Part shown: piece after piece, positions 14,013 through 33,255 of the stretch
Layout of the letters: the number at the start of each line of letters is the position of its first letter
Position numbering within the stretch: position 1 is the first letter of the stretch
The notes under the pieces: generated by a model
What the model saw: the letters and a program-made list of their open reading frames with translations, nothing else
Told to the model about the DNA's origin: nothing
The model's database searches: none
Assembly: GCA_005281725.1 (NCBI GenBank)
Contig: SSBO01000004.1
Coordinates: forward strand, 682,001 to 746,000
Direction of reading: 5' to 3'
Origin: Wuchereria bancrofti
Lineage: Eukaryota > Nematoda > Chromadorea > Rhabditida > Onchocercidae
DNA: 64,000 nt
Made by a program: the position numbers and the translations under genes

Positions 14013-15674
14013 ATGTTCCACACAATTCTTACTATTTCTACACTACTCGGTTTTACCACTGCATTTCACCGTATGTTTTCATCTTTTCTGTTTTTTCTTT
14101 TTTTTTTTTTTTTTTCTAACACTACTCGGATTTACCACTGCACTCAGGATCTATGAAAATTTTAATTATTATAGAGTATCGAATATTGGATTGTACAGAG
14201 AGTGACAAAAGAACGGATGGCTCATCAGGCAAGATTGGCTGTCATTTGGTTTTGAAAAATGAAGAATTTGAAACGGGTAGAAATGCTCCGGAAGGTTCCG
14301 GTTGCTACACAGTTAGTGCATTTTATTTTCTTTAAAAAAATGAAATTTGTTTGTGCCTTCATAAACAATCTCTGTAAAGTTACCTTGCAATTCAGTGTGC
14401 TGAAGTGAAACTAGTAGTTAAGTCACTAACAATCTAGAATAGAAATCGTTCTGGGAAAGTTACTTGAAATCCTTTTTCTAATTCAAACAAACTATTCCAG
14501 ATTTTTGTAATTACATTCGCTACTAAATTTGGTCAATTTCAACAAAATTTTTTATTAATTTTATCTAGTCGAAGCATCATGAACAATTGAGCTGTTTTCA
14601 ACGACAATATTCTTGATGATAGATGAGAGCACTTTAATAAAAGTCAAAGGCGCCACATTACGGTATTAATTTATAGCTGAACAATTAATACACTTTTAGC
14701 AGATGCCAAAAGAGTCTGTCACATTTTTTCTTAACAGCAAATGAGATTTTCGATGTCATGAATGTTCAAAATATAACAGCTTGTGATGAACTGAATTAAA
14801 TTATTGTGAAATTAGAGTAAGATGGAAGAATTGTGCATTGAGAATTAGAGCAGTGAAGTTGAACTTTACTCTGGTCGTTTCATCTTATGTTTTTGTGTAA
14901 TGGAAGGAAAAAAAAAAAAAAAATTTGCTGATTTTTTTTCAGTTTGGTTTTAACAAAACACAGTTTCTAAACTGAAAGTAATGGACAAAATAAATTCAGA
15001 AAGGAAATCAACATAGTAATCTTTAGTGTTTCAAAATAATCCACCATTGATCTAGCAAATTAAATGATCAAGAAATTGCTTTAGCTCGCAGGTAAATTAG
15101 CAGATGAAAATGATTCAAACATTGAACTAAAAGTAAAAGAGTAAACTTGTTAAAGTAAAAGAAACTAAAAAAAAAGACCAAGTGATTCTGTAAATTTGTC
15201 ACTCTAATTTTTGTGTGAATTTGTTTTCTTACAGGAAGGTTCAGGTGAAAATGCAAAAGTTTTCTGCGCCATTGTTTGTCCAAACGCTCATTTGGTATTT
15301 CATTCGAAGTCGTTGAGCGACAAAAACTGCTTCAAATTCATTTCATACGGAGTAAATTTTGCTAGCTTTTCCCATTTAAAGTAATAAAATACACATTTAA
15401 GGATGATTGTAAAATGATCCCCAAGCACTCTCCCAAATTATACATTTTTGATATGGCAACCATTACTGATTATTATGCGACATTTCACAAAAAATATTTC
15501 TACTTACAGCTCATCCAGAAAGACGGCGATTGGTATTTATGGCGATCAGGAAAATGCCTTAATAGCCCGAAAGCATTTGAGATTGGTTGTAAATTCGACG
15601 ACCCTTTTGAGAAACAATTCCCTGACGACAATGTGATCTTTAAACATTTAGCTGCCAGAGTTCGAGCTTATTGA
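14013..15674 (+). CDS. Small secreted cysteine-containing protein, unknown family (4 exons)
   Basis: Exons: 14,013-14,070; 14,175-14,311 (or from 14,149); 15,235-15,351; 15,402-15,674. They join in phase to about 194 residues. Exon 1 encodes a typical signal peptide, MFHTILTISTLLGFTTAFH. The rest is hydrophilic, with nine cysteines spaced through it, an acidic stretch in the last exon (DDPFEKQFPDD) and no transmembrane segment. An AATAAA signal lies at 15,822-15,827, about 150 bases after the stop. The last exon is the best-supported piece, with balanced codon use and a long open frame. I do not recognise the family. The even cysteine count expected of a fully disulfide-bonded secreted protein is not met, so an exon boundary may be slightly wrong. 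In a parasitic nematode it could be an excreted product, but that is speculation. Confidence 0.6.
14040..14143 (+). repeat. Near-identical 25-bp direct repeat: exon 1 end and intron 1
   Basis: The segment at 14,040-14,064, which codes for the end of the signal peptide, recurs at 14,119-14,143 just before the putative acceptor of intron 1, with 23 of 25 bases identical. A T tract of about 20 bases lies between the copies. The second copy is in the intron in the model given here. Confidence 0.85.
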
Positions 15675-15821
15675 GCGCATTCTATCGAGATTGTATACAA
15701 TTCTTATGTTTTAGGTTTGTTCATTGAAATACTCTCAAGTAACGTTAAATTTTTGGCCTTTAATCTTATTAAGGTCCAAGTGTTTAACTGTTTGCAAGAT
15801 TTTGCAAGAATTTTCATTTGC

Positions 15822-15827
15822 AATAAA
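15822..15827 (+). promoter_or_regulatory. Polyadenylation signal of the secreted-protein gene
   Basis: A canonical AATAAA hexamer sits about 150 bases after the stop codon and is followed by a T-rich stretch. It is the first AATAAA downstream on this strand. Confidence 0.5.
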
Positions 15828-17352
15828 ATAATTTTTTTTTTTTGCTATAGTTATAATTATATATTTGATTATGTTGTTATTGTTTGATATAAAATGGAAA
15901 TTTTCCTAAAATTTAATGCAATACTGCAAAATTTTGGTGGAAATGTTTTCAGGAATAAGAATATTTTAATAATTTTTTGCTCACTATAATATTTTTTTTC
16001 CCATTTTCTGTCGTCACAGTCCGAAATGTCTGAGAAAAAACTATTTTGTTAGACGTTTTCTCAAAGCATTTTGGTAAAGAGTTGAAAAAGCATTCAGTTT
16101 TTAAAGAGTAATAAAATTCCAACTTTAATTAAAAATGAAATTCAGAACTGAAAAAGTAGGGTGAATGATAGATATGATATTTCGAAACAATTGAAATCTT
16201 CCTAATTCTTACAAACTTTTCGATTTTCAGTGAACCATCTTTGTTAAATATCAAAAAATCTTTTTTCAGAAAGTTTCTTCTCGAAGAAAGTTTATTGCTA
16301 TTGCTCAATTTCAATAGCTTAAATTTTACCACACACACACACAAAACATTTCTTCGTTCTTTGACAGTGAATACCAACAATACTAATCATTAGGTTACTA
16401 TGATTGCTTGTGGATATAGACAGATACATTTCAAATCATTATAATTAAATTTTATGAAATTTCTGCTAATCAGAGAATAGCAATTAACATAGTCTTGCTA
16501 GTAAGAAATAAGTCTGTCTATTGTAGTACCATGAAAATCTCTACTTTGGGATTGAATCAACTGTCATGTTACTTTCTCTTGTACGTTATCTTAAACATAT
16601 TTCTTTGACATATTGGATCTTCGGGAATTTAAAAGCTAATAACAATAACTCATCAGCCATACTATAAAAGTTTGTGATTTTTTTTCCATCCGCCCATCTA
16701 ATCGTAATTCTCTTTTTATATATAACTAATTCACTTTATAAATTGATTGAAAAATGATTCATTATTGTGTAATGCAAGAGAAGAGGCACAGGGACAAATT
16801 TTTTTAAATCAATCAGCTCTCGGGACGTCAATTTACGAGCTTTTACTCTTTGTTCATTTACCAAACGACCATTGACGACAATTTCTTATGCATTTGGTAA
16901 GGGAAAGCTTCGAGAATTACCTTCAGTTGGTCACCTTGTCTTATCCTGAAATAAAGTGTAAAGTAAATAATAAGGATAGATTACTAAGAAAAGGAAAGTT
17001 TAAAACAAGAAGCGAACATCAAATGATGTAGAATACCGCCGTATCTGTTCGGGGATATCTTAAGTATAAAACAGTAATTTTAACAGCGCATCAATCAGTT
17101 AATTATAGGACTAAGAGCAAAAAAGTTCGACAATAAAAATGTTTAGGACTTTCTTTTGGCTTAAAGGAACTAATGCAAAAACATTATTATCTTGTCTGTT
17201 CGTTATGAGATATCAGATAGCGCCTTAACCTTATGTAGTTGGTAATCAAATAGGCAAAGTAAGATCACTAATACTTTGAAACTGCCCAGAGCACTTTTTA
17301 CTCTAATTGATCAAGTTTTATTTTATAAGGGGCTTATTTCCCTTTCTTTTTT

Positions 17353-17409
17353 TGGAGTCAAATTATTATATGTATATATACATATAATTTTTTTAAGTCA
17401 AGTTATTAG

Positions 17410-17448
<39 letters not shown>

Positions 17449-17450
17449 GA
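17353..17450. repeat. TA microsatellite with duplicated 40-bp flank
   Basis: A segment starting AGTCAAATTATTATATG is repeated about 40 bases later as AGTCAAGTTATTAGATA and then runs into a long TA tract with one CA interruption. The first copy is itself palindromic around TGTATATATACA. This looks like local slippage and duplication. Confidence 0.8.
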
Positions 17451-18842
17451 AACTTTAAAAATACTTCAGTAGACTTAGAATAACTGCTTAAACTGGCTGA
17501 CTGAGCTGAGTTAACTGATTTAAAAATTTATTTTCTACCCTTTTTTCTCTCTTCTCCATTGAGCCATACTAAACATATTAGCTTCTATTCTTTATTAATT
17601 CTTCAATGTTTCAGATTCAAATTCACTACCACCACATTTTAGGTTTCTAAGAAAATTTATTTTTTATTTTTTATAAATTATACAAGTTATTGTAAGAGTG
17701 TGTAATACTTTCTTGTTTACTTTGAAGTAAACTGTATGTTAACACTAAATTTTCCCATAAAATTATTACAAAAATTATGAAATTAAGGTGTACTAGGATA
17801 AAGATTTAATGCAAACTAAAGTAATATTTTAATAGATAAATATTTTATAATAATTTTAATAATAAGTTGACCCATTCTTCGGAATCGCATCCAATGATGA
17901 CTGTCGCATTTTAATCACAATAATATGAGCAACCGCAAAATTAATTCATAAATGTAATATTATTGTCTTCTCATCGAATGGCCTAACTTCTGTTTTCTAC
18001 TGCTTAATCATAAAGTAGTAAACCACAGAATATAAATAAATGCGCAATGATCACATGCTTAAACGTAAGTGAAACGGTACAATTAGACGCGTAAATCAAA
18101 TAGACTCGTCGTTTTCTTGAAGTAAAAAAATTCCTTACCTAATTTTATTAAATTCTTTGTTTTGTATATTTATGATCGAATTGCTGTTTACCGATACATT
18201 TTCCATATAAACTAGTTTTCTTGCATCTTTTCAATAAAGGACTGTTATAACTATGCGAAAAATTCTAAAGTCATTTGCTAGAATTTCCCCGTCAACTTTT
18301 GCTAATGCTTTCTCTTGTCCAGAAAAGAACAATTCTTGTTCAGAATTGTTTCGTCGTAAACAACAGTGCATAAACCGATTTCAGTAAATTACCATTACAC
18401 GTTTGCTTGTAAATTTTTACGTATACGGCAGTTGAACCTAATTCTGCAGCTGTCTTCTTGAACTGTATTAAGAAGGAATTCATCTATTATTATTAATTGT
18501 TTCGATTCATTCAAACTTACAAGAATTGTATGATAAAGTAAAGAAGATAACTTTTAAATTCTCGATCGAACTTTCAGACAAATACCAATTAGTATGCTGC
18601 AAATAAGCAAATACATTGGATGATTAAGCAATTTCTTATAAATGAATTTTTTCAACTGTCATATAATGCAAACAGATGAGAAGACAATCAAAGTGAGAAG
18701 GCAATAAATGTTTTATTGATCTAATCAAAATGAAAAATCTAATAATGATTAAAAACCTATATCCTGATAATGAACAATAAAAAAAACATCTGCGGAAAAG
18801 CGCAGAATGATTGTTTAAGCGAATGAAACAGACTTTATCAGA

Positions 18843-18939
18843 AACGGAAAAAATAGTTTTGCCATGGAGAGGTGTAAAACATTAACACCTTCATATTTCT
18901 TTTGCGCTTGTGTTTTACACTTCCCTCTCCGATTCCGTT
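18843..18939. ncRNA. Imperfect hairpin of about 97 nt, candidate structured RNA
   Basis: Three paired blocks occur in nested order: AACGGAA with TTCCGTT (outer), GGAGAGG with CCTCTCC (middle) and TGTAAAACA with TGTTTTACA (inner). The loop is about 29 bases. There is an unpaired 16-base stretch on the left arm between outer and middle blocks and a 4-base bulge (CTTC) on the right. It is GC-richer than its surroundings. The size suits a microRNA precursor, but the large asymmetric internal loop argues against a classical one. No conserved microRNA sequence was recognised. Confidence 0.3.
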
Positions 18940-19450
18940 AATAGCACCACATTTCATCAGAACGATCGCTGATTGTCATTTGCCAACGGTCTCTTTCTTC
19001 CATCCACCATCAACGCACCATCTCTTTCAACCTCTTCCATTGCTTGATCTCTAATAAAATTCATGAATTCATCAAAAGTAGTATTTCATTTCTATTTCGT
19101 AACAGTTCCGCCCTCGAAACGTCCTCCTTAAAATTTATGCCAATTCAGGTGAAATTTTTATTAGTATACTGTGTGCAGTAACACTATGGAAATTACCCTG
19201 CTTGGAATCGTTTTGTCATTGTAATTCAATTTCATATTTCTCTCCTTTTCAAAAACCCTTAAATTTTATCAATATTTTTGGCTTTTAAGCTTATATTGAC
19301 GAGAAGAAAATTAGCTGATTCGTTATAACGAAATGGATGAGTAGCTTTTCTTCATGCCATTGCAATAAGCGCCATTGTTAAATATTTAGTATTATTATTA
19401 GATCTGTTCATAGTTGAGAGGTTGCGGTAATACTAATGATATATTTATAG

Positions 19451-20181
19451 ATGTTGTTCAGGTTTTGTCCCTCACCTGTTATAATTGTGTTTTACTGTCT
19501 GGTGAACGAAATTTTTGTTTTCGCTGAAATATGGCCTGATCCGGTTGATGATGGCCGAGAGAAGTATCCAAAGCCAACTACCTGGGCAAACAAACATTAC
19601 GGGCAATGGTGTCGCAATCGAACTATAAGCAGGTAACAATTTTTTTTTAAGAGAATGTGAATGCGGGATTCAAGATTCCATTCAAAAAAAATTCTTTTTT
19701 GATTCTTTGTTATAAAATAAAACTTAATTAATCGAGAACTATAACCTTAATTATCTTTAATAGGAACTTATCATCTGCTGTTATAAACAAGGAGTATAAA
19801 ATTCTTTGAATATTAAAACTAATCAATATGATTTTCAAGTTAGATGAGGTTCCTAGATACATTCAAACTTCGATAAAAATTCCTCCAGAAATCATGCAAA
19901 CTCCGTTCGTCAACTTCATACGGAAGCGGAAATCTGAAACCAAAAAAGAAGCATAAACACGACTCAATTTCAGGTATGTTCAATGTCCGATGGGTTCAGC
20001 GTTTCATTATTATTCCTGTTGCGGTGAGACGGGTACCGAATGTTGTTTCCGATTACAGCCTACCGCTGTTGCTTATTTACTTTCTATAGTATTTCTTATT
20101 GTTGTTTCTTTAGCGTTCTATCTTTTACTAAAATTGAATTTGATTTGTCCAACAGAAAGTGTTATAGATAATGAGGAATAA
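19451..20181 (+). CDS. Small type I single-span membrane protein, unknown family (2 exons)
   Basis: Two exons, 19,451-19,632 and 19,974-20,181, join in phase through a GTAACA donor and a TTTCAG acceptor to give 129 residues. Residues 1-25 form a signal peptide (VIIVFYCLVNEIFVFA core). The ectodomain of about 60 residues carries one N-glycosylation sequon (NRT) and a compact cysteine cluster, CPMGSAFHYYSCC followed by GETGTECC. Residues about 94-118 are a strong transmembrane helix (VAYLLSIVFLIVVSLAFYLLL). The tail is short and acidic, ending DNEE. The paired-cysteine cluster directly before a membrane span, ending in FRLQP, recalls small Shisa-like or nematode-specific single-pass proteins, but I cannot name a family. 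The gene stands alone, with over 3 kb of apparently empty DNA on each side. Confidence 0.75.
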
Positions 20182-23100
20182 GATAGTCTTTCCGTTGACT
20201 TTTAAATATTGAAGTCATTAAATCGCTGCAATTTTATTTAATCATTCATCTCATTCAAGTTCATTCCTTTTTGTTTGATGTTAAGACGTTAAAAAAATTA
20301 TTGTTCATAACATGATTATATGCGTTCAATAATAATTGTTCATTTGATTCACTTTCATCAATGTTCCTTCCGATATTCAAACACTATGATCCGGTTATGA
20401 ATATTTAATTACAAATGCAATTCTTTTGTAATATAATATTACGAATACTTAAAATACTAATGTGATTTTATCCACCATTAAAATGCATTCTGTGAATCAG
20501 TGCTACTTTAGAATGAGACTTTTTGCGATACAAAACATTTGTTACAAGCATTTTTTTTTTCTTTTTTTTTAATCTTCAAACAATTTAAGAAATTATATGA
20601 TATTTTTAAATTTTTATGTAACTGCATGAACAAAATTTCATGCCATTATTTCATGCCAGCATTATTATTTCATGTCAGAAATTTGATGGTAAAAATTAGT
20701 TGCAAGCAGAACAAATTAGAGTAATAATGACATTATCATTGGCTCAATTAATTTTTAAAAATTGTGTGAAAAGAAATGAGTTGTGCGTGTTCAAGGACAA
20801 GTCAAAATACTGATTTCATCATTCTGATGATGTTTAATTAAAAAAATAAATGATGACTGACTAAGTAAAAGTATAAGAATACATTTCCTTTTATACAACT
20901 CAAGAAAGTATTTACTTGCTGACAATTAAATAGCAACTTGCACAGCAGAACTAGTAATGAGTTTATTTTGGACAGAATAGAAAGATGAGAAGGATAATGA
21001 AGTGACTAATACATATTTTCTCCACAAAACTACATTAAATTCTGACGTATGATCATTTCAACTAAATAAAAGTAACAAAATAATATGATAACAATTAAAA
21101 TTAATCTTCCATATTTCAATGTCTGTTGAAATGAAATGAATGCATATGGATCGGTAAGGAATTTCAACATTCCGGTGCTCAAACTGCCTTTTCCATTTTT
21201 TGAATCGATTCTTCAAAGGCTTCTCTTTGCAGCTCCTCCTCTCTATGCATTTTGTATTCCGAACATTACTTTCTATCGCATATTCTCATCCATGTAAATA
21301 TAGCCATAGTTTGCGCTTCCGTCCGGAAATCTCATCGATCCTGAAATATTATTTCTTACCCACGGAATATGCTTTTCTTTCTACTATTTCTTTCCTTCAC
21401 CTTTACCTATAAATTTTTGTAGCACAGAAGGACTCGTATTTTTACCTCTCGTATTGCAATAAAATCATCTTTCAAAACTTCCGAAATAAAATATCCATCT
21501 TTATAACCTTTGTAGTTCTGAGCATGTTGAAACTTTTGATTCTGTTCATTTTGAACTTTTGATTTTTATTTCAAAATAGTTGGGTTGACAAATTCACCGT
21601 AGTAACTAAATATGGTTCTGATACTGCTTCTCGTATCACCATTCCATGATATCAACGAACCTATCAAAACTGTCAGCTTCTACATGACCATGTAGTCCAC
21701 ACTATCGATTGGACTAGACTTCTATCTCCAGAAGACTTTGAACTTCCACTTATTTTCATACTTACCTTAGTAGACTTTTCTTATGTGCAATACTTTCAAA
21801 TGCCAATTGCTCACTCCAAATTTTGTCTTTTTTTAACTACATAGTTTGTAAAGCCGATTATTGATCAATGGTAGCACTCTATACCATTGTCTCCTCAACA
21901 GGTGCACATGTCCTTTCTTCTGCAATGTAAAGATTCGCTGGCATATTTTGCATAGTGATATCAAATCATTATTTCAAGACTTGACTTATAAATCAATTTG
22001 ATGCTGGCACAGGAAAAATTTTTCAATGGAGTTCCATTAAAATTGAAGAATGAGACATTTCGGATAAATCAGAATGAATGTCTTATAAGCATGTTATATA
22101 AGAGGAATGTCCCACATACGCCAGCACTTAAGCGGAATTGGCATCGAAAGGTGGTATTCCTCATTTTCCGCTGTATCCAATTGCATTCTTAACAATCTAC
22201 AATATCCTCTAGAACTATATAAACTGGATATACAGCTACAGATCATTTTAACTAATATCTATGCAAATTTTAAACAATAAAATCTAAAAGTCGAAAGCTG
22301 TTCGGAAGCATTTACTTATTATTATGAAGTGCATTAGCACTACAGCAACTGTAATTTGTTATAAATCAATAATTTACAGAAATTGTGCCATACTCTCATC
22401 TTCTGCAAAGAACTCAACTATGCTAACTTGTTTTTGCACAGAGGGAAAATTATTGAGGTGAGACTTTGCTAACAATATCATTCGAAATTATGAGAAAAAA
22501 ATAAGTGAGTAAATGCAACTGATATCAAAATCAGTCGTTAATCAAAATGGAAATGATTTTGGAAGAAATAAATGATTCTCGAGATCTTTTCAAACGTTGA
22601 GAAATAACTATCTCAAAAATTCTAAGAGCAGCTGATAGCAATAAAATTTCAAAAAAAGAGTTGAATGATTTCTACAATGTGTTTTACGAAGATTAGTGAT
22701 AAGCATAACATAGCTATTCTTATAGTACAGCTGAACTGCAATGAATTCACCAGACAACGAGAAATTGGGATTGAACTGATACAAGAAATCGTATTCCCTA
22801 CAAACATTTCTATCAGTTTAATAGGCTTGTACTTTTTTTTATTTTTAAATCATTGCTGATGCATTCTGATGCATCATTTTAGATGTCACAATCATATCAT
22901 CACTTATCACTTTCACGTGTTGTTATCATATCAGTTGCAGTTGTTACTAGAGCTCATAGCAGTTCAGCGTATCATTTTTTTCCTAAATGTTTCATATGAT
23001 AAGAAATAGTAATTTTATTAAAGAGATCATTTCAATCCAATCCATGCAGCCCTCTTAATAATGAACTTTCTTCATTGAATGCATAACTCAGCAAGGAAAG

Positions 23101-25526
23101 ATGCAGGCGCAATGCTAAACATTCTTTCTTTCCAATTTGCGCTCTTATGTGTATTAGAGTTCATAAAATACATCTGTATCCGTATACTTTACTCAACTTA
23201 TAATTACTTCTTTCTCCTTCCCTCTTTCAAAAATAAGCAAGCATTTCACCATAGTTCAGCACTTCACAGATCCGTTGGCTGTTTCATACGGGCTGCGTAA
23301 AAATCAGCCAAGGTGAGGTATTGTTTGATAATTTGCGTTTAATTGCGATGAATTGTTGTGGTTCTCTGTTTAAAAGAGGGTAGACGAATTACTGAGCTGG
23401 ATGAGTATTTCAAATAATGTAGCTAAGCTAGCCTATCTCAAAGAGACATTTCAGTAAACGCTTCCTAGAAAGAATGGTACTTGACTGATTCATCAACAAC
23501 AGTATAACAGTATTATTGTATGCTTACGTATTTGTTTGTTACAATATCGTTAATCTTGTTCTTATTTTGTACATCGAATGGATGAAAATGTTATCAAATT
23601 TTAGGCGAAAAGATTGATATAAGAACTCACTGTTTATTGATTGAGTGTTAGCTCTTTAGCGGATATTCATAGCAACAACAAATCATAATTCAGAGTTATC
23701 GTGCTAATTCATTCTGTACCATCCAGGGTATCGTCCTGGAGTCTGGTGTGATTCTGTTCATTTATCTTGAGAAAGAAGAAAAGATCAGCTTTCTCAAAAA
23801 TACACATTACACATGTTGTATGTTCCGTAAATGTGTTCATACAATATTTGAACAACATTTTTGCAGATTCATAAATTTTAACTAGAAATAATTTCCTAGC
23901 AGATAGTTCTTACTAATTCAGTACTCGTTATCGTGAGACAAATATGGCTATTATTTATTTCTTCGCTTCTAAGTCGTCTCCGATACTTCGCTTGAGGTTA
24001 TCATTATTTGAATATGTTCAGCAAACTTAGGAATGGACATTGTGATTTTTGAATAGGACACGAACTTTTTATGTCAGTGAAAAAAACTGAATCTCGAAAA
24101 TAATATAGAAAATAATTGTTCCTTAGCGTCATTATCAAATTGTATTTTGCCAAAAAAAGTAATGTCAGTGCTTCATTTTTTTTTATCGGATTTTCATTAT
24201 AAAATAATGAAGTAAAGTGCGATGATTTAAAAAAAGAACATGAAATAAAAAAAAAAAAACGATTTTTTCAATTTTACTTTCTACTAATGATAAATCTGGT
24301 TACTTTGTTGTGCGATAGTGCTGATACTGCTTTATGATTTCAACTAGTACTGTATGGAAAATGAGGATTTGATAACGATCTGAATTGTTCTAATTGAATT
24401 TCAATTTATATGATTAGTTAATTGAGAAAGGAAATATTCTGAATATTCTGATTCTTTAGGAAAATTTGTTTTTGAATCGTGGAAGATAGCTATGTGGAGA
24501 GACAGTAGATTCAGAATCACCGCCTGATGATTGGGATGTGAATATTAGGAAATAATTAAGGCTGGTTAGTACTCGCTGTTTATCATTCTTCAAGGTCACT
24601 AAAAATATGTTTGCATGTGGTCGAGTCGGCGCGCACCTTCATCATTCTGTCCCCTTTTGATCACATGCATTAATATGTCTCATTAAAATAGCCCTATCAA
24701 AATGATACATTATAACTGCGCGGGATATGTCCTTGGCCGAAGGATTGCATTCAAGCAAACAGTATATCTATATCTATGAAGAAGGATGTACTTTGATGTG
24801 ATAAATGGGTGAATAGTAAATTTACTACTTCAAAGTGGCTCAAAAGGTTATTAGCGGGATTGTTGGACGACATTCTTGTCTTAATTCATTTCTCCAACTC
24901 ACTCTATATTTATGATCGCTATGATTTGAGGTCCAAATTTTAGATGAAATTTGCAACAGCTAAGTAGAAAAGGTTAGGAACCTGAAATTACTGTTGGTAT
25001 TATTTTATCTCATCTTCAGTCCGCAGATTTAAGAATCGACAGTAGTTTTCGAGATAATGGGTCGTCGCTTGATCTTGTTAAAAAAGGTTTCTATATTCAC
25101 TTTTAATTTCGGTTCATTTACAATAAACTCAAAATGCAAAATTGGTCTGCAGTATAGGTATCATTAGAAACCTTATCTGACATTACTCAGTAGAATATTT
25201 ATCAAGATATTAATAACTGCATGTAACTGTATCAAATTGACAGCTCACATTATGGATAGATGCTGTTTTGGTTGTTGTCTCATTGTGTAAGAACTTCAAC
25301 AAAAGAAAGGTTTAGAATTCATATGGTTAAATTTTCTCATATATATATATATATATATATATATGCATTTTTTTTTTCAAATTAAAATTTTCTTGCCTAT
25401 GTCGTACATCCCCTTTCTACTTTCATTCGTTAAAATTAATATTTCATTGAACGCTTCATTTGTTTTGGGACTTGTAAAATCCAGTGCTTCAGCTTGAACT
25501 TCCAGAAAAACTCAAGGAAAGGAGAA
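20182..25526. other. Intergenic DNA, no gene seen
   Basis: Several short plus-strand frames occur (for example 21.2, 22.0, 22.7 and 23.1 kb), but none shows splice partners, family resemblance or sustained coding composition. A TA microsatellite lies at 25,339-25,364, about 160 bases before the start codon of the kinesin gene. Confidence 0.55.
25339..25364. repeat. (TA)n microsatellite
   Basis: Thirteen or so AT dinucleotide units lie in the presumed 5' flank of the kinesin-13 gene. Confidence 0.9.
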
Positions 25527-31896
<6,370 letters not shown>

Positions 31897-33255
31897 ATCG
31901 ATGTGGATTAAGTTTCCACTTCTATTCTAGTAGTTATTATATTTGTTGGAATTTAACATAAATGTTTGTATTGCGTCAGCAAAATTTATTGTGCTTTGTT
32001 TGTTCATATAAAAATTTCGTATATTTCTTATAAAATTTAAACTGCGATTATTTGTTTATTACTCTTCACACTGTTTTGTAGAATTTCTGCTCACTTCATG
32101 AATTGTAATTTTTTCTTGCTTACCATTTTTATGCTTTGGGTAGCTTCAGCTTGAGTTTTTTATAAAGCGTAGAGAAAATATTCCAGTGATTATTGGAGAT
32201 ATTTGTATGAAATTTCTCAGATTTTTTTTTGATCCGAAAAGTCATTCCATTCTGCAGAAATTGTAGATTAAGGGATATCATCGATATAATCTAACGAAAA
32301 TTTATCACATATACCTGCATCATATATGTTCACTCAATAGCTTGGTTTATGGCAGTTGCATGTATGAAAGTTGCATGTTTGAACTCTTCATGTTAGTATA
32401 TAAGGGTTTAAGAATGAACTGTAGTATCTTGGAATGTAAATGTAATTATGATTATGTAATGAAGGCTTGTAGGACGGGTGAAGTTGGTGATTTTTTCTCA
32501 CGCTTTGCCGTGGCATAATCTCTTACCTTTGTTATTAAGTAATTTCGAGATTTTGCATCCGTAACATAACTTCTTTATTACTGTGAACATGTGTTTCATA
32601 TGTATTTTATGAGAGAATTTTGGAACCATTGGTGATGTTGATGACTGCCATATTTACTGCAAATTACTTTTGCATATAATAATGCCGATTGCAATGAGAG
32701 TATGTTTTCATCGAAAAAAAAATGTCTAGTTTGTCGATAAGATTGATAGGGCGTAGAATGTTCCAAGGACAGAATCTCCAAAGAATTAATTAGTCCTCAT
32801 TATTTGTCATTAACATTTACTAGTACCTTTTTCTCATTATTGAATTGTAAAATGCTTTACATGTACAATTGAAATGAATCCGAATTTAGCTTTGTTTTAG
32901 AACTGACAGCAAATTACGGCTGATTTCCATGAATGCTAGTGGCTACTTGTGCAAGTACAAGTGGAGACTTTCAGTTATGATTGATAATGCCTTGAAATTA
33001 CATAAGGAATCGCATGGGTTCGTAAACCATGTAAAGAACACACCGGTTTCTTAGATCCATAACCTGATGTTTTTTTTAAAGGGAAAAAAAGTTACTGGAA
33101 CTTTTTAGAGACAAGTACAGAAGTCAGAGTTGCAAGTTGTGCAAGAGGAGCACATTCTGAATTCGCGTGGTTGTAGGATGGCTGTGAGGTTTTGGAGCTG
33201 ATCACATGAACAGTGTTGGTGCCTTCTATGCTTTTGCAGGTGATGCGCACCTAGA
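31897..33255. other. Intergenic DNA between kinesin-13 and TRIP4 genes
   Basis: About 1.36 kb that should hold the kinesin 3' UTR and the TRIP4 promoter. No coding exon was found. Both genes point the same way, but the gap is larger than the roughly 100-base spacing usual in nematode operons. Confidence 0.6.

Larger units (their letters stand above)
15828..19450. other. Intergenic DNA, no gene seen
   Basis: No coding region could be built on either strand. The stretch contains an AC tract near 16,330-16,343, a TA microsatellite with a duplicated flank (17,353-17,450) and a longer hairpin (18,843-18,939). A weak resemblance between 16,471-16,520 and 35,089-35,138 is noted in the findings. Confidence 0.6.

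Noticed and set aside
23079..23300. 73-codon plus-strand frame near 23 kb
   Set aside because: Starts with an ATG but shows no signal, domain, splice partner or nearby gene; consistent with chance.
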